NCBI RefSeq assembly: GCF_024666595.1
Contig: NZ_CP088296.1
Span: 496,001-560,000, forward strand
Reading direction: 5' to 3'
DNA length: 64,000 bases
From: Sphingomonas sp. J315
GTDB lineage: Bacteria; Pseudomonadota; Alphaproteobacteria; Sphingomonadales; Sphingomonadaceae
Shown here: one piece after another, positions 44,535 to 55,250 of the stretch
How the letters are laid out: each line of letters starts with the position of its first letter
Position numbering within the stretch: position 1 is the first letter of the stretch
The notes under the pieces: model-generated
Told to the model about the DNA's origin: nothing
Seen by the model: only the letters and a program-made list of their open reading frames with translations
Databases searched by the model: none
Program-made: the position numbers and the translations under genes

Positions 44535-45369
44535 GGTCGGGACCCATAAACGGGATTCCCTTGGCGGCTGGGATGTGATTCATGCGCTGCGCCAGCAGGA
44601 GCGTGGATTTGAGCGAGTTTTGGTTGAGTGAAGCCCAGTTCGAGCGGCTGCGTCCGCTGCTGCCGGACAAGGTGCGCGGTGTGGCGCGGGTCGATGATCG
44701 GCGGGTGATCAGCGGCATCATTCATGTGGTGAAGTCGGGCGGGCGCTGGGTCGACGCGCCGGCCTGCTACGGGCCGAGGAAGACGCTCTACAACCGGTTC
44801 GTGCGCTGGGCGGCAAAGGGTGTGTGGCAGGAGCTGTTCGTCACGCTCGCGGCAGCAGGCGGGCCGCCCGCCGAGGTCCTGATCGACAGCACGCATATGA
44901 AGGCGCACCGCTCCGCGGGCGGTGGAAAAGGGGGGCGCTCGTCCAGGCGATCGGGATCAGCCGGGGCGGCCGCAACAGCAAGCTCCACGCGCTCACCGAC
45001 GGCGAAGGTCGGCCGCTCCGCTTCCTGCTGACCGGTGGCCAGGTCGCCGACTGCCGCGCAGCCGATGTGTTGCTCGATGATCTCGCGCCGCGCACCATCG
45101 TGCTCGCGGACAAGGCTTACGACAGCAATGCGATCCGCGACCTGATCGAGCGGCAGGGTGCCGTTCCGAACATCCCCTCCAAGACGAACCGCCGCTGGAA
45201 AAGCTGCTTCTCCAAGACGCTCTACAAGGGCCGCAACGCCGTCGAGCGCATGTTCTGCCGCCTCAAGGATTATCGCCGCATCGCCACCCGCTACGACAAG
45301 CTCGCCACCAACTTCCTCAGCGCCATCTACCTCGCCGCAGCCGTCACATGGTGGTTATGAGTCCCGACC
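44535..45369 (+). mobile_element. IS5-family insertion sequence (IS427-like), 835 bp
   Basis: Terminal inverted repeats: left GGTCGGGACCCATAA, right (reverse complement) GGTCGGGACTCATAA, 14 of 15 identical. Flanked by a four-base CTAG duplication (44531-44534 and 45370-45373), the typical target of this group. It encodes one DDE transposase in two overlapping frames. Inserted in a DUF5677-type gene, which can be restored exactly by excision with one CTAG copy. Confidence 0.93.
44582..45360 (+). CDS. IS5-family DDE transposase in two frames (-1 shift at 44926-44935)
   Basis: First frame: WLSEAQFERLRPLLPDKVRG to DSTHMKAHRSAGGGKGG, with the first catalytic Asp in LIDSTHMKAHR. A -1 shift at AAAAGGGGGG (44926-44935) leads into ALVQAIGISRGGRNSKLHAL, with the second Asp in VLADKAYDSNAIR and the Glu in GRNAVERMFCRLKDYRR. 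The total is about 258 residues, complete for the family. In this IS group the shift is often programmed; it could also be a homopolymer base-call error as elsewhere here. The start is uncertain (ATG 44582, or GTG/TTG about 20-30 bases on). Confidence 0.85.
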
Positions 45370-45715
45370 CTAGATACAAATGGTCTGCGATAAACACCCA
45401 CGGATCATATCGCAGGCCCAACAGCACCCTTGCGACATCGGAAGCAGATCGACCAGTCTTAGCTGTCGGTGAGAGCAATTCGGGAATGACGGATCCAGCT
45501 CACATGACCGCAATCTCTCTCAATTTGGCAACTACCCCAGTCATCACGCTGCAACCAAACCTCGATCGGCTGGTAGTGGCACAGATCATGCTACGTCTGT
45601 CGGACAGTATAGGTGAAACTTTTCTCCGCTTGGACGGAGAGACATGGGATCGTGAGATGAAGAGGCGACAGCGAACAACATTCTTCACGAGATGGTTTAG
45701 ATAGTCACTTTCGCT

Positions 45716-45785
45716 CTGCAACTCCCGATCCCGCGCCCGGCATAGGCGCGATCGACCGCCAGCCGGCCGATCACCGGCACCGTCC
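45716..45785 (-). pseudogene. remnant of a GNAT acetyltransferase
   Basis: A 24-residue stretch on the minus strand reads GTVPVIGRLAVDRAYAGRGI followed by G, the acetyl-CoA-binding motif A of GNAT enzymes (family: V.LLGRLAVDR.YQGRGLG). A stop codon precedes it and the sequence diverges right after GRGIG at the edge of the low-GC patch. The form is that of TacT-type toxin acetyltransferases. A truncated leftover, not a functional gene. Confidence 0.6.
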
Positions 45786-45985
45786 CTCCCGCGATCCCTC
45801 AGCTTCCCTTATACCCCCCAACAAAATCCCTCCCCCTCCCCACACCCCCTCCCCTTCCCCCCACGCCCCCTCCCTGCTATCGGCCACGCGAATCTTCGCA
45901 TTCGCACACCGGCGCGCTCGTGCGGCATCTTGCCGCCTCCCCGTGACGCCCGGCGTCAACTGGACAGGGAAAGGGACCCGCACAC

Positions 45986-48651
<2,666 letters not shown>

Positions 48652-48655
<4 letters not shown>

Positions 48656-49020
48656 TCGCCCTGGCGCTCCCGCTGCTTGCGGCCGGGCTCCTGCCCGACC
48701 GTGAACCGGGAGCGCCATGGGTCAAGTTCCAGGCGGAGGGCCAGGGGCCGGTCTATATCGACCCGACCAGCGTCAAGGATGCGGACGGGGAGAAGACTAT
48801 CCGCCTGCTCGACACCGCAGAAACCAACGCGACCAGCGACATCTATATCGACCTGTCGGTGTCCTGCACGAAGCGGGAGGCGGTGATGATCCGCCTGACC
48901 GACGCAAAGTCCGGAAAAGCCAACGAGATCGCCCCCGCCGACCGGAAGCCCGCAGATCCCGGCCATCCGACGATGCGCAAGCTGATCGACTTCGTCTGCG
49001 ACGGAAAGCCGCTGCAATGA
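48652..49020 (+). CDS. small secreted protein coupled to acnA
   Basis: 122 residues. The ATG overlaps the acnA stop (ATGA). N-terminal signal [17 protein letters not shown], then a strand-rich domain ([40 protein letters not shown]) with two Cys, similar in layout to small surface-adhesin-like periplasmic proteins. Function unknown. It overlaps the next gene by four bases. Confidence 0.7.
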
Positions 49021-49370
49021 TCCGCGCCGCCCTGATCATCAGCCTGTTCGCGCTGCCCGCCAGTGCGCAAACGTGGAAGCCGGTCCCGGGTGCCGCCAAC
49101 GCCTCGCTGTCGATCGACACCGCGGGCATCAAGCGCGAAGGCAAGTGGCGCGTGTTCCGCACCCGCACCACCGCACTGGGCATGGAGGGGACGATCATCG
49201 GCACGGTCGCGATGGATTGTGCCGCCGGGATCACCGAACTGCGCGGCCAGCGGCTGCTCGCACGCGGCAAGGTCGTGCGCGAGCGCGTGTTCCCCGTCGC
49301 CAAGCGCCCGCGTCAGAAAATTCCCAACCCGGCGAAGGACCCGGCGTTCAGGATGGTGTGCCGGAGCTGA
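49017..49370 (+). CDS. small secreted protein, second in the acnA-coupled pair
   Basis: 117 residues. ATG overlaps the previous stop (ATGA). Signal [19 protein letters not shown], then a strand-rich mature part (GAANASLSIDTAGIKREGKW; TALGMEGTIIGTVAMDCAAG) with two Cys. It resembles its upstream neighbour in fold pattern (signal, WxxF/P start, strands, paired Cys), so the two may be distant paralogues. A long inverted repeat follows and probably terminates the transcript. Confidence 0.7.
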   Translation: MIRAALIISLFALPASAQTWKPVPGAANASLSIDTAGIKREGKWRVFRTRTTALGMEGTIIGTVAMDCAAGITELRGQRLLARGKVVRERVFPVAKRPRQKIPNPAKDPAFRMVCRS

Positions 49371-49377
49371 CCCTTGC

Positions 49378-49451
49378 GCTTCTGCGAAAGCAGGAGCCCA
49401 GAGCCACAAGCGATAGAGGTTGAAACCCTGGGCTCCTGCCTTCGCAGAAGC
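49378..49451. repeat. 24-base inverted repeat between convergent genes
   Basis: Arms 49378-49401 and 49428-49451 pair at 23 of 24 positions (GCTTCTGCGAAAGCAGGAGC and so on); each arm contains its own CTCCTGC/GCAGGAG palindrome, as in the hairpin at 9925. Sits between convergent genes and may serve as a two-way terminator. Confidence 0.75.
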
Positions 49452-49461
49452 ACTGGAACGA

Positions 49462-50394
49462 TCACCGTCGCGCAATCACCGCGATCCGCTCGGCCAGGTC
49501 ATTGTCGCGCACCGTCACCGCATCGCGCGACCAGTTGCCGACGAACGTCGTCGATTCCTTGAACCCCGGCGACAGCCACGCCTTGTTGCCCTCGATCACC
49601 AGGCCCGCCGAGCTGTGCTTAACCCCTTCGGGCGCGACAGCGATGATCGTGCCGTAATTGTCCTTGGTCGGCCCCTGTTCGAACGCATTGCCCGCGATCC
49701 GGCCCGACGCGCCGTTGGACAGGTCGATCGCATAGTTGGTGTTGCGGCCGAGGCTGTCGTCAAAGCTGGAGTTGAGGATTTCGACGCGCGGCGCGCGGAC
49801 CTTCACATAATGGCCGCCAGTGCCGCGTTCGAACCGCGACTCCACGACTTTCAGGCTGCCATAAGCGCCGACATAGATGGCGTGCGCGCCATTGCCGGTC
49901 GGATCCTTGCCCAGCCCCGCGAAGGTCGATCGCTCGACGGTGATCGACCCACGCGGATCGCTCGCGGTCAGTATCCCGCACTGGCCGTCGATAAACATCG
50001 CGTTGGTTACGTGCAGGTTGCCCGTCTCCAGCCGGATGCCCGCGCCGTTGCCGTCCTCGACCAAAGTCCGCATGAACACGATGCCGTCGACCTTGGCGCC
50101 CCGCCCGCGCAAGACCAGCGTCGCCTTGCCCTCACAGATCGCCCGGTCGAACACCGCCTTTCCGGGAACCAGCGAGACATAGGCGATGTCGCCCGCCTCC
50201 TGGACCGCACATTCTCCATAACGACCGGGCGCGATCCGGATCGTGCCGCGGCGCTCGCCGATGGCGCTGACCGCTTCCTGCAGGGTGGCGAAGGACTGCC
50301 CGGTCTCCTCGACCGTGAAGGGCGTGCCCTGCCCCTGTGGCAGTGCAGGTCCGGTCGTGGTGAGCAGGGCGGCGGCAAGTGCGAACAGGCGCAT
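49462..50394 (-). CDS. secreted right-handed beta-helix protein
   Basis: 310 residues with a signal peptide (MRLFALAAALLTTTGPALPQ). The mature part shows the repeated short-strand pattern of parallel beta-helices: GSITVERSTFAGLGKD, GSLKVVESRFERGTGGHYVK, APRVEILNSSFDDSLGR, GRIAGNAFEQGPTKDNYG. Such proteins are pectate-lyase-like folds that bind or cleave polysaccharide. No catalytic residues could be fixed, so cell-surface glycan binding is as likely as lyase activity. Transcribed downstream of the DJ-1/PfpI gene but behind a terminator, so probably separately. Confidence 0.75.
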   Translation of the reverse strand: MRLFALAAALLTTTGPALPQGQGTPFTVEETGQSFATLQEAVSAIGERRGTIRIAPGRYGECAVQEAGDIAYVSLVPGKAVFDRAICEGKATLVLRGRGAKVDGIVFMRTLVEDGNGAGIRLETGNLHVTNAMFIDGQCGILTASDPRGSITVERSTFAGLGKDPTGNGAHAIYVGAYGSLKVVESRFERGTGGHYVKVRAPRVEILNSSFDDSLGRNTNYAIDLSNGASGRIAGNAFEQGPTKDNYGTIIAVAPEGVKHSSAGLVIEGNKAWLSPGFKESTTFVGNWSRDAVTVRDNDLAERIAVIARR

Positions 50395-50444
50395 GGGGAT
50401 GGGCTCCGGCGGTTTGCCGAAGGATATGCGCGCGGAATGTTAAA

Positions 50445-50472
50445 AAGCCCCTCCCGGGCGCGGGAGGGGCTT
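50445..50472 (-). terminator. intrinsic terminator of the DJ-1/PfpI gene
   Basis: On the minus strand, a 12-base perfect stem (AAGCCCCTCCCG with its complement, tetraloop) followed by a run of T, starting nine bases after the stop at 50481. Classic Rho-independent form. Confidence 0.85.
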
Positions 50473-50480
50473 AGCCCTGG

Positions 50481-51032
50481 TCAGGCGTCCGCTGCTTCCT
50501 TGACCAGCGCCGCCTTAATCGCATCGACAAATGCGGGGATGTCATCCGGATTGCGGCTGGTGATCAGGTTGCCGTCGACGACGGCCTCCTCGTCCACCAC
50601 CGTCGCCCCGGCATTTTCCAGATCGGTGCGCAGGCTGGGCCAGCTCGTTGCGCGCTTGCCATCGACGATATCGGCCTCGATCAATAGCCACGGCGCGTGA
50701 CAGATCGCGGCGACGGTCTTGCCGTCGTCGAAGAATTCCTGGACCAGATCGACCGTCGTCTCGTCCATTCGCAGCTTGTCGGGATTGCCGACCCCGCCGG
50801 GCAGCACCAGCGCGTCATAGTCGGCGCTGTCGACGTCGCTCACCAGCATGTCGGGGGTGATGCTCTGCCCCTTCTCTCCGCCGGTCTCGCCCTGGATCGG
50901 ATCGGTCTTGAGCGACGCGAGGGTCACCTGCGCCCCCGCATCGATCAGCGCCTGGCGCGGCTTCATCAGCTCGGATTCCTCGAACCCGTCGGTCGCGATC
51001 ATCAGCACGCGCGCATGGGATAGCTCGGCCAT
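50481..51032 (-). CDS. DJ-1/PfpI-family protein (type 1 glutamine amidotransferase-like)
   Basis: 183 residues. The nucleophile elbow AAICHAPWLL has Cys111 and His112, with the acidic partner Glu18 in GFEESELMKP: the arrangement of the PfpI/YhbO subfamily (deglycase or stress protease). Ribosome-binding GGAG nine bases upstream. An EcfG-type promoter (GGAAC-N16-GGTT) sits at 51066-51090 and overlaps a divergent one for the topoisomerase gene. Probably induced in the general stress response. Ends at a strong terminator. Confidence 0.9.
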   Translation of the reverse strand: MAELSHARVLMIATDGFEESELMKPRQALIDAGAQVTLASLKTDPIQGETGGEKGQSITPDMLVSDVDSADYDALVLPGGVGNPDKLRMDETTVDLVQEFFDDGKTVAAICHAPWLLIEADIVDGKRATSWPSLRTDLENAGATVVDEEAVVDGNLITSRNPDDIPAFVDAIKAALVKEAADA

Positions 51033-51065
51033 CTTGTGTCTCCAGTTGGTTGGGGTTGCCCACTC

Positions 51066-51090
51066 AACCGGTCAGCATCAGCGCAGTTCC
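51066..51090 (-). promoter_or_regulatory. EcfG-type general-stress promoter (minus strand)
   Basis: On the minus strand, GGAAC (51090-51086), 16 bases, GGTT (51069-51066), matching the alphaproteobacterial GGAAC-N16/17-CGTT consensus except the first -10 base. The start of the DJ-1/PfpI gene is 33 bases further on. The -35 is half of a GTTCCGGAAC palindrome shared with the opposite promoter. Confidence 0.55.
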
Positions 51091-51115
51091 GGAACGATGC
51101 GACGGGACGCGCATT
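51091..51115 (+). promoter_or_regulatory. EcfG-like promoter (plus strand), weaker match
   Basis: GGAAC (51091-51095), 16 bases, CATT (51112-51115). One mismatch to CGTT. It abuts the minus-strand copy through the ten-base palindrome GTTCCGGAAC at 51086-51095, and precedes the topoisomerase IB start by 22 bases. Confidence 0.4.
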
Positions 51116-51137
51116 GATCGCGCATGATGAGGGCAAA

Positions 51138-52145
51138 ATGAGCGGCAAGCTGCGTTATTGCGACGACGGAGCGCCCGGCATCACACGCCGCAAGGTGCGC
51201 GGCGGCTGGGGCTATTGGGACGCCGCCGGGAGCCGCATCACCGATCGCGACGAGATCGACCGGCTCAACGCGGTTGCCCTGCCCCCGGCCTATACCGACG
51301 CCTGGTACTGTCCGCATCCCAACGGTCATCTTCAGGCGACCGGGATCGATGCGCGCGGGCGCAAGCAATATCGCTATCACCCCGATTTCCGCGCGGCGCA
51401 GGAGGCTGCGAAGTATGACCGCTGCGCCAGCTTCGGCCATCGCCTTGCGCGACTGCGCGCAACGATCAAGGCTGACCTGCGCACGCGTGCACTGACCCGC
51501 GAGCGCGCCGTTGCGGCGGTTGTCCGCCTGCTCGACCTCGGCCATGTCCGCGTCGGGAATGAGGGCTATGCCAAGGCGAACAAGAGCTTCGGCGCCACTA
51601 CGCTGCGTCGCCGCCATGCAAAGCTGGAGGGGCGCACATTGCGGCTGCAATATCGCGCCAAATCCGGGCGGATCCGCGTGCTTCGGATAACCGACAACAG
51701 CCTGATCGGCTTCGTCAAGAAATGCCAGGACCTTCCCGGCCAGCATCTGTTCGGCTGGCTCGACGACGCGGGCGAGGCGCATCCGGTGACGTCCAGCGAC
51801 GTCAACGCCTATATCCGCGACGCGATGGGCGAGGATTTCACTGCCAAGCATTTCCGCACCTGGGGGGCGAGTGTGATCGCCTATGAGACGCTGGCGACCG
51901 CCGAAAGTCACGTCGGGCTCAAGGCGCTGCTGGAGCCGGTGACCGCCGCACTCGGCAATACGCCCAGCATCGCGCGCAAATCCTATGTCCACCCCGATCT
52001 GATCGAACTCGCCAAGGATCGCGATGCGCAGACTGCGTTTCGTGAGGGCCTCGCCCTGCCGCGCAGCACGCGCTACCTGTCCCGCGCCGAACGTGGCCTC
52101 ATCGCGTTTCTCGAACGCGGAGGAATCACGGCAAAGGCTGCCTGA
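51138..52145 (+). CDS. DNA topoisomerase IB (eukaryote/poxvirus type)
   Basis: 335 residues. Relaxes supercoils by a 3' phospho-Tyr intermediate. N-terminal domain with GITRRKVRGGWGYWDAAG and DAWYCPHPNGHLQATGIDAR; catalytic domain with the Arg/Lys motif VRVGNEGYAKANKSFGATTL, KHFRTWGASVIAYETL (His/Arg of the pentad) and the active-site Tyr in IARKSYVHPDLIEL (about residue 283). Bacterial members are commonly part of the stress regulon. ATG at 51138 has GAGGG upstream. Confidence 0.92.
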   Translation: MSGKLRYCDDGAPGITRRKVRGGWGYWDAAGSRITDRDEIDRLNAVALPPAYTDAWYCPHPNGHLQATGIDARGRKQYRYHPDFRAAQEAAKYDRCASFGHRLARLRATIKADLRTRALTRERAVAAVVRLLDLGHVRVGNEGYAKANKSFGATTLRRRHAKLEGRTLRLQYRAKSGRIRVLRITDNSLIGFVKKCQDLPGQHLFGWLDDAGEAHPVTSSDVNAYIRDAMGEDFTAKHFRTWGASVIAYETLATAESHVGLKALLEPVTAALGNTPSIARKSYVHPDLIELAKDRDAQTAFREGLALPRSTRYLSRAERGLIAFLERGGITAKAA

Positions 52146-52154
52146 AGGATCTCA

Positions 52155-53348
52155 ATGACTGTTTCCAACACCACCGCCGCTGCCGAGAATGCGGCCACCA
52201 ACACGGTCGACGCCATGCAGGCGCAGACCCAGGCATTCTTCGTCGATGCCACGGCCTGGCTGCAATCGCACTGGCTCCAGATCCTGATCGCCACCGGCAT
52301 CGCCATTGGCATCGTGCTGTTGCTCCATGTCCTGCGCCGGTGGGGGATGAAGCTGTGCGAGCGCTCCGAAGGACCGGCGGGTTGGGGCACGATCATCGGC
52401 CGTGCGGTGTCGCGCACCGGCAATTTCTTCATCACCATGATCGCCGCCCGGCTCGTCTCCAGCTACGCCGCCCCGCCCGAGATGCTCGGCCAGACCATCG
52501 ATTTCCTGTTCACCGTTTCGGCGGTGTTTCAGGCCGCCATTTGGGCGCGCGAGATCATCCTCGGCGCGATCGAGAAGAAGACCGAAGCCGAAAATTATCA
52601 TGGCGAGGCGCTGCTGTCCGCGCTCGGCCTGATCCGCCTGCTTGTCACCGTGGCGCTGTTCGCGATCGCGCTGGTGGTGGTGCTCGACAATCTCGGCGTC
52701 AACGTCACTGGTCTCGTCGCGGGTCTCGGCGTCGGCGGCATCGCGATCGGCCTGGCTGCACAGGGCATCTTCGCCGACCTGTTCGCCGCGCTCGCGATCA
52801 TCTTCGACAAGCCGTTTCGGCGCGGCGACAAGGTCATGTACGATCAGACGGTCGGCGTGGTGGAAGAGATCGGTCTGAAGTCTACCCGCGTGCGTTCGTT
52901 CGACGGCGAAGTCCGTGTCATCTCGAACAAGCAGTTGCTCGACAAGGAGATCCAGAACATCTCGAACCGCGATCACGTTCGGGTCAAGCTGTCCATCGGC
53001 GTCGCCTATGAAACCCCGCCCGAACAGCTTGAGGCGCTGCCCGACATGCTGACCGGCATCGTCGAAGAAGCTGGCGGCACGATAGCGCGCGCCAGCTTCG
53101 AGGGGCTGGGCGCGAGTTCGGTCGATTTCTTCCTGTGGTTCGATATTCCCGGAGACGACTGGCCGACCGCGCACAAAGTGCGCGACAAGGTCATCATCGC
53201 CATCCTGCGCCGTTTCGCCGCAGAGGGCATCTCGATCCCCTACCCCACCCAGACGACCTACACCGCCGATCCCAGCGGGAAGCTGATTTTGCCCTATCCC
53301 GAGGTGCAGCCCGTGATGCGCGTGGACAAGGGCGCCGGAGAACGCTGA
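52155..53348 (+). CDS. small-conductance mechanosensitive channel (MscS family)
   Basis: 397 residues. N-terminal helices (LQILIATGIAIGIVLLLHVL; AVFQAAIWAREIILGAI; LLVTVALFAIALVVVLDNLG) and the pore-lining TM3 with GLAAQGIFADLFAALAIIFD, then the cytoplasmic beta domain (FRRGDKVMYDQTVGVVEEIG; VRVISNKQLLDKEIQN). Protects against osmotic downshock by opening under tension. Nine bases after the topoisomerase stop, so likely co-transcribed with it. Confidence 0.93.
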   Translation: MTVSNTTAAAENAATNTVDAMQAQTQAFFVDATAWLQSHWLQILIATGIAIGIVLLLHVLRRWGMKLCERSEGPAGWGTIIGRAVSRTGNFFITMIAARLVSSYAAPPEMLGQTIDFLFTVSAVFQAAIWAREIILGAIEKKTEAENYHGEALLSALGLIRLLVTVALFAIALVVVLDNLGVNVTGLVAGLGVGGIAIGLAAQGIFADLFAALAIIFDKPFRRGDKVMYDQTVGVVEEIGLKSTRVRSFDGEVRVISNKQLLDKEIQNISNRDHVRVKLSIGVAYETPPEQLEALPDMLTGIVEEAGGTIARASFEGLGASSVDFFLWFDIPGDDWPTAHKVRDKVIIAILRRFAAEGISIPYPTQTTYTADPSGKLILPYPEVQPVMRVDKGAGER

Positions 53349-53506
53349 TTCGCTCTGACATCCTACATTTTCGAATATAGGGTTTGCAGTCGCGCCCTTA
53401 GCTTACCTTACGGCATGGTCGATTTTCGCGATTGCAGTAGGCCACCTCTTGCCGATGGCTGGGGGTTGGCCTAGATGCCCCTGAGCAGGCCATCGCGGGG
53501 ACCAGA

Positions 53507-53980
53507 ATGTCCGACACCGACACAGTGGAAAGCGTCACGATCCAGCAACTCGCCGCGGGCATGGGCGAGGAACGTGTGTCCGACTGGGTCACGGTATCGC
53601 AGGAGATGATCGACAAGTTCGCCGACGCGACCGGCGATCATCAGTTCATCCATGTCGATCCGGCCAAGGCCGCGATGACTCCGTTCGGCGGCACCATCGC
53701 GCACGGCTTCCTCACCCTCTCACTGATGCCGTTGCTCAGCCAGAAAACGCCCCAGCCCCGGATCGAGGGGCTGAAAATGGGCGTCAACTATGGCGGCAAC
53801 AAAGTCCGTTTCCTGACCCCGGTACGCTCTGGCAGCCGCGTGCGCGGGCGTTTCAAGACGCTTGAGCTGGTCGAGAAGCGCCCTGGCCAATGGCAACAAA
53901 CCGTCGAATTCACCATCGAGATCGAGGGGCAGGACAAGCCCGCCCTGATCGCCGAATGGATCAGCCAGCTTTTTGTATAG
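53507..53980 (+). CDS. MaoC-family (R)-enoyl-CoA hydratase-like protein
   Basis: 157 residues, single hot-dog domain. The hydratase-2 motif is [12 protein letters not shown] with catalytic Asp44 and His49, followed by [15 protein letters not shown]. It hydrates enoyl-CoA to (R)-3-hydroxyacyl-CoA in fatty-acid or PHA metabolism. Twenty-six bases before a thiolase gene on the same strand, so both probably belong to one acyl-CoA unit. A PhaZ depolymerase lies 3 kb on. Confidence 0.9.
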   Translation: MSDTDTVESVTIQQLAAGMGEERVSDWVTVSQEMIDKFADATGDHQFIHVDPAKAAMTPFGGTIAHGFLTLSLMPLLSQKTPQPRIEGLKMGVNYGGNKVRFLTPVRSGSRVRGRFKTLELVEKRPGQWQQTVEFTIEIEGQDKPALIAEWISQLFV

Positions 53981-54006
53981 ACAATAAAATCGAAGGGACC
54001 GTCCGC

Positions 54007-55182
54007 ATGCGTTCTGCCGTCATCGTTTCCACCGCCCGTACCCCGATCGGCCGCGCCTATCGCGGCGCGTTCAACGCCCTCCCCTCCCAGACGCTCGCCG
54101 CCAGGTCGATCGAGGCCGCGGTCGCCCGCGCCGGGATCGACGGGGCCGAAGTGCAGGACGTGATCCTCGGCGCGGCGCTCCAGCAGGGGCATCAGGCCGG
54201 CAACATCGCGCGTCAGGCGCTGCTGCGTGCCGGCCTTCCCACCAGCGTATCGGGCATGTCGGTCGACCGCCAGTGCGCCAGCGGCCTGATGGCGATCGCG
54301 ACCGCCGCCAAGCAGATCGTGGTCGATAACATGGACATCACCATCGGCGGCGGTGTCGAGAGCATCAGCCTGGTTCAGACGCCGCAGATGCGCGTCGCCC
54401 CGGATCCCGAGCTGCTGGCGATGCACAATGACGTGTACATGCCGATGCTGCAGACCGCCGAAGTGGTCGCCGCGCGCTACAACATCGGTCGCGACGCGCA
54501 GGACGCCTATGGCTTCCAGTCGCAGCAGCGCACCGCCGCTGCCCAGGCCGCCGGCAAGTTCGACGACGAGATCATCCCCGTCACCGCGACGATGAACATC
54601 GTCAACAAGGAAACGAAGGAAGTCACCCAGAAGGAAGTGACGCTGACCAAGGACGAGGGCAACCGCCCCGACACCACGCTGGAGGGGCTTCAGTCGCTCC
54701 AGCCGGTCGTCCCCAATGGCACCGTCACCGCGGGCAATGCCTCGCAGCTGTCGGACGGTTCGTCGGCCAGCGTGCTGATGGAGGAAAAGGTCGCCGAGAA
54801 GCGCGGCCTCACCCCGCTCGGCCGCTATGTCGGCATGGCGGTCGCGGGCACCAAGCCCGACGAGATGGGCATCGGCCCGGTCTATGCGATCCCGGCGCTG
54901 CTCGACCGCTTCAACCTGAAGATGGACGATATCGGCCTGTGGGAGCTGAATGAGGCGTTCGCGGTGCAGGTGCTGTACTGCCGCGACAAGCTCGGCATCC
55001 CGGACGAACTGCTCAACGTCAATGGCGGCTCGATCTCGATCGGCCACCCCTATGGCATGACCGGCGCGCGCTGCACCGGCCACGCGCTGATCGAAGGCAA
55101 GCGTCGCGGTGCCAAGTACGTCGTCGTGACGATGTGCGTCGGCGGCGGCATGGGCGCAGCGGGGCTGTTCGAGGTTCTTTGA
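54007..55182 (+). CDS. acetyl-CoA acyltransferase (thiolase)
   Basis: 391 residues. Catalytic Cys90 in [17 protein letters not shown], His in [20 protein letters not shown], second Cys in [18 protein letters not shown]. Either degradative thiolase or acetoacetyl-CoA synthase (PhaA-like); sequence alone does not settle it. ATG at 54007 gives the standard N terminus [21 protein letters not shown] strong terminator follows 25 bases after the stop. Confidence 0.94.
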   Translation: MRSAVIVSTARTPIGRAYRGAFNALPSQTLAARSIEAAVARAGIDGAEVQDVILGAALQQGHQAGNIARQALLRAGLPTSVSGMSVDRQCASGLMAIATAAKQIVVDNMDITIGGGVESISLVQTPQMRVAPDPELLAMHNDVYMPMLQTAEVVAARYNIGRDAQDAYGFQSQQRTAAAQAAGKFDDEIIPVTATMNIVNKETKEVTQKEVTLTKDEGNRPDTTLEGLQSLQPVVPNGTVTAGNASQLSDGSSASVLMEEKVAEKRGLTPLGRYVGMAVAGTKPDEMGIGPVYAIPALLDRFNLKMDDIGLWELNEAFAVQVLYCRDKLGIPDELLNVNGGSISIGHPYGMTGARCTGHALIEGKRRGAKYVVVTMCVGGGMGAAGLFEVL

Positions 55183-55207
55183 GCCTTACCCGCGCAGAAT
55201 ATTGAAG

Positions 55208-55234
55208 AGCCGGTGGAGCGATCCACCGGCTTTT
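55208..55234 (+). terminator. intrinsic terminator after the thiolase gene
   Basis: Ten-base perfect stem (AGCCGGTGGA, loop GCGA, TCCACCGGCT) followed by TTTT. Confidence 0.9.
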
Positions 55235-55250
55235 CATATTTGGGAGTGCC

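Larger units (their letters stand above)
43764..45704 (+). pseudogene. DUF5677-type gene disrupted by an IS5-family element and a frame break
   Basis: The 5' part (43764-44360, MSDAWHLNDYQRAIEALIAD) continues, after a one-base shift near 44350, as NLEPIEDEVLVELKQAND to HWRP at 44532. The IS at 44535-45369 then interrupts, and the reading resumes at 45370 as RPRYKWSAINTHGSYRRPNS to the stop at 45704. Joining across the CTAG duplication restores HWRPRYKWSA exactly. The restored protein (about 340 residues) resembles DUF5677 family proteins (C-terminal GESNSGMTDPAHMTAISLN). Base composition is visibly poorer in GC than the flanks, so the gene was probably acquired. The frame break is not in a homopolymer and looks like real decay. 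Confidence 0.8.

Noticed and set aside
45771..45983. Minus-strand frame upstream of acnA
   Set aside because: Low-complexity Gly/Glu/Arg stretch over a C-rich leader; the real signal here is the GNAT remnant in another frame.
53349..53506. Possible small gene or regulatory RNA between mscS and maoC
   Set aside because: Only a weak AGGCC/GGCCT symmetry; no start with a ribosome-binding site and no clear promoter-terminator pair.
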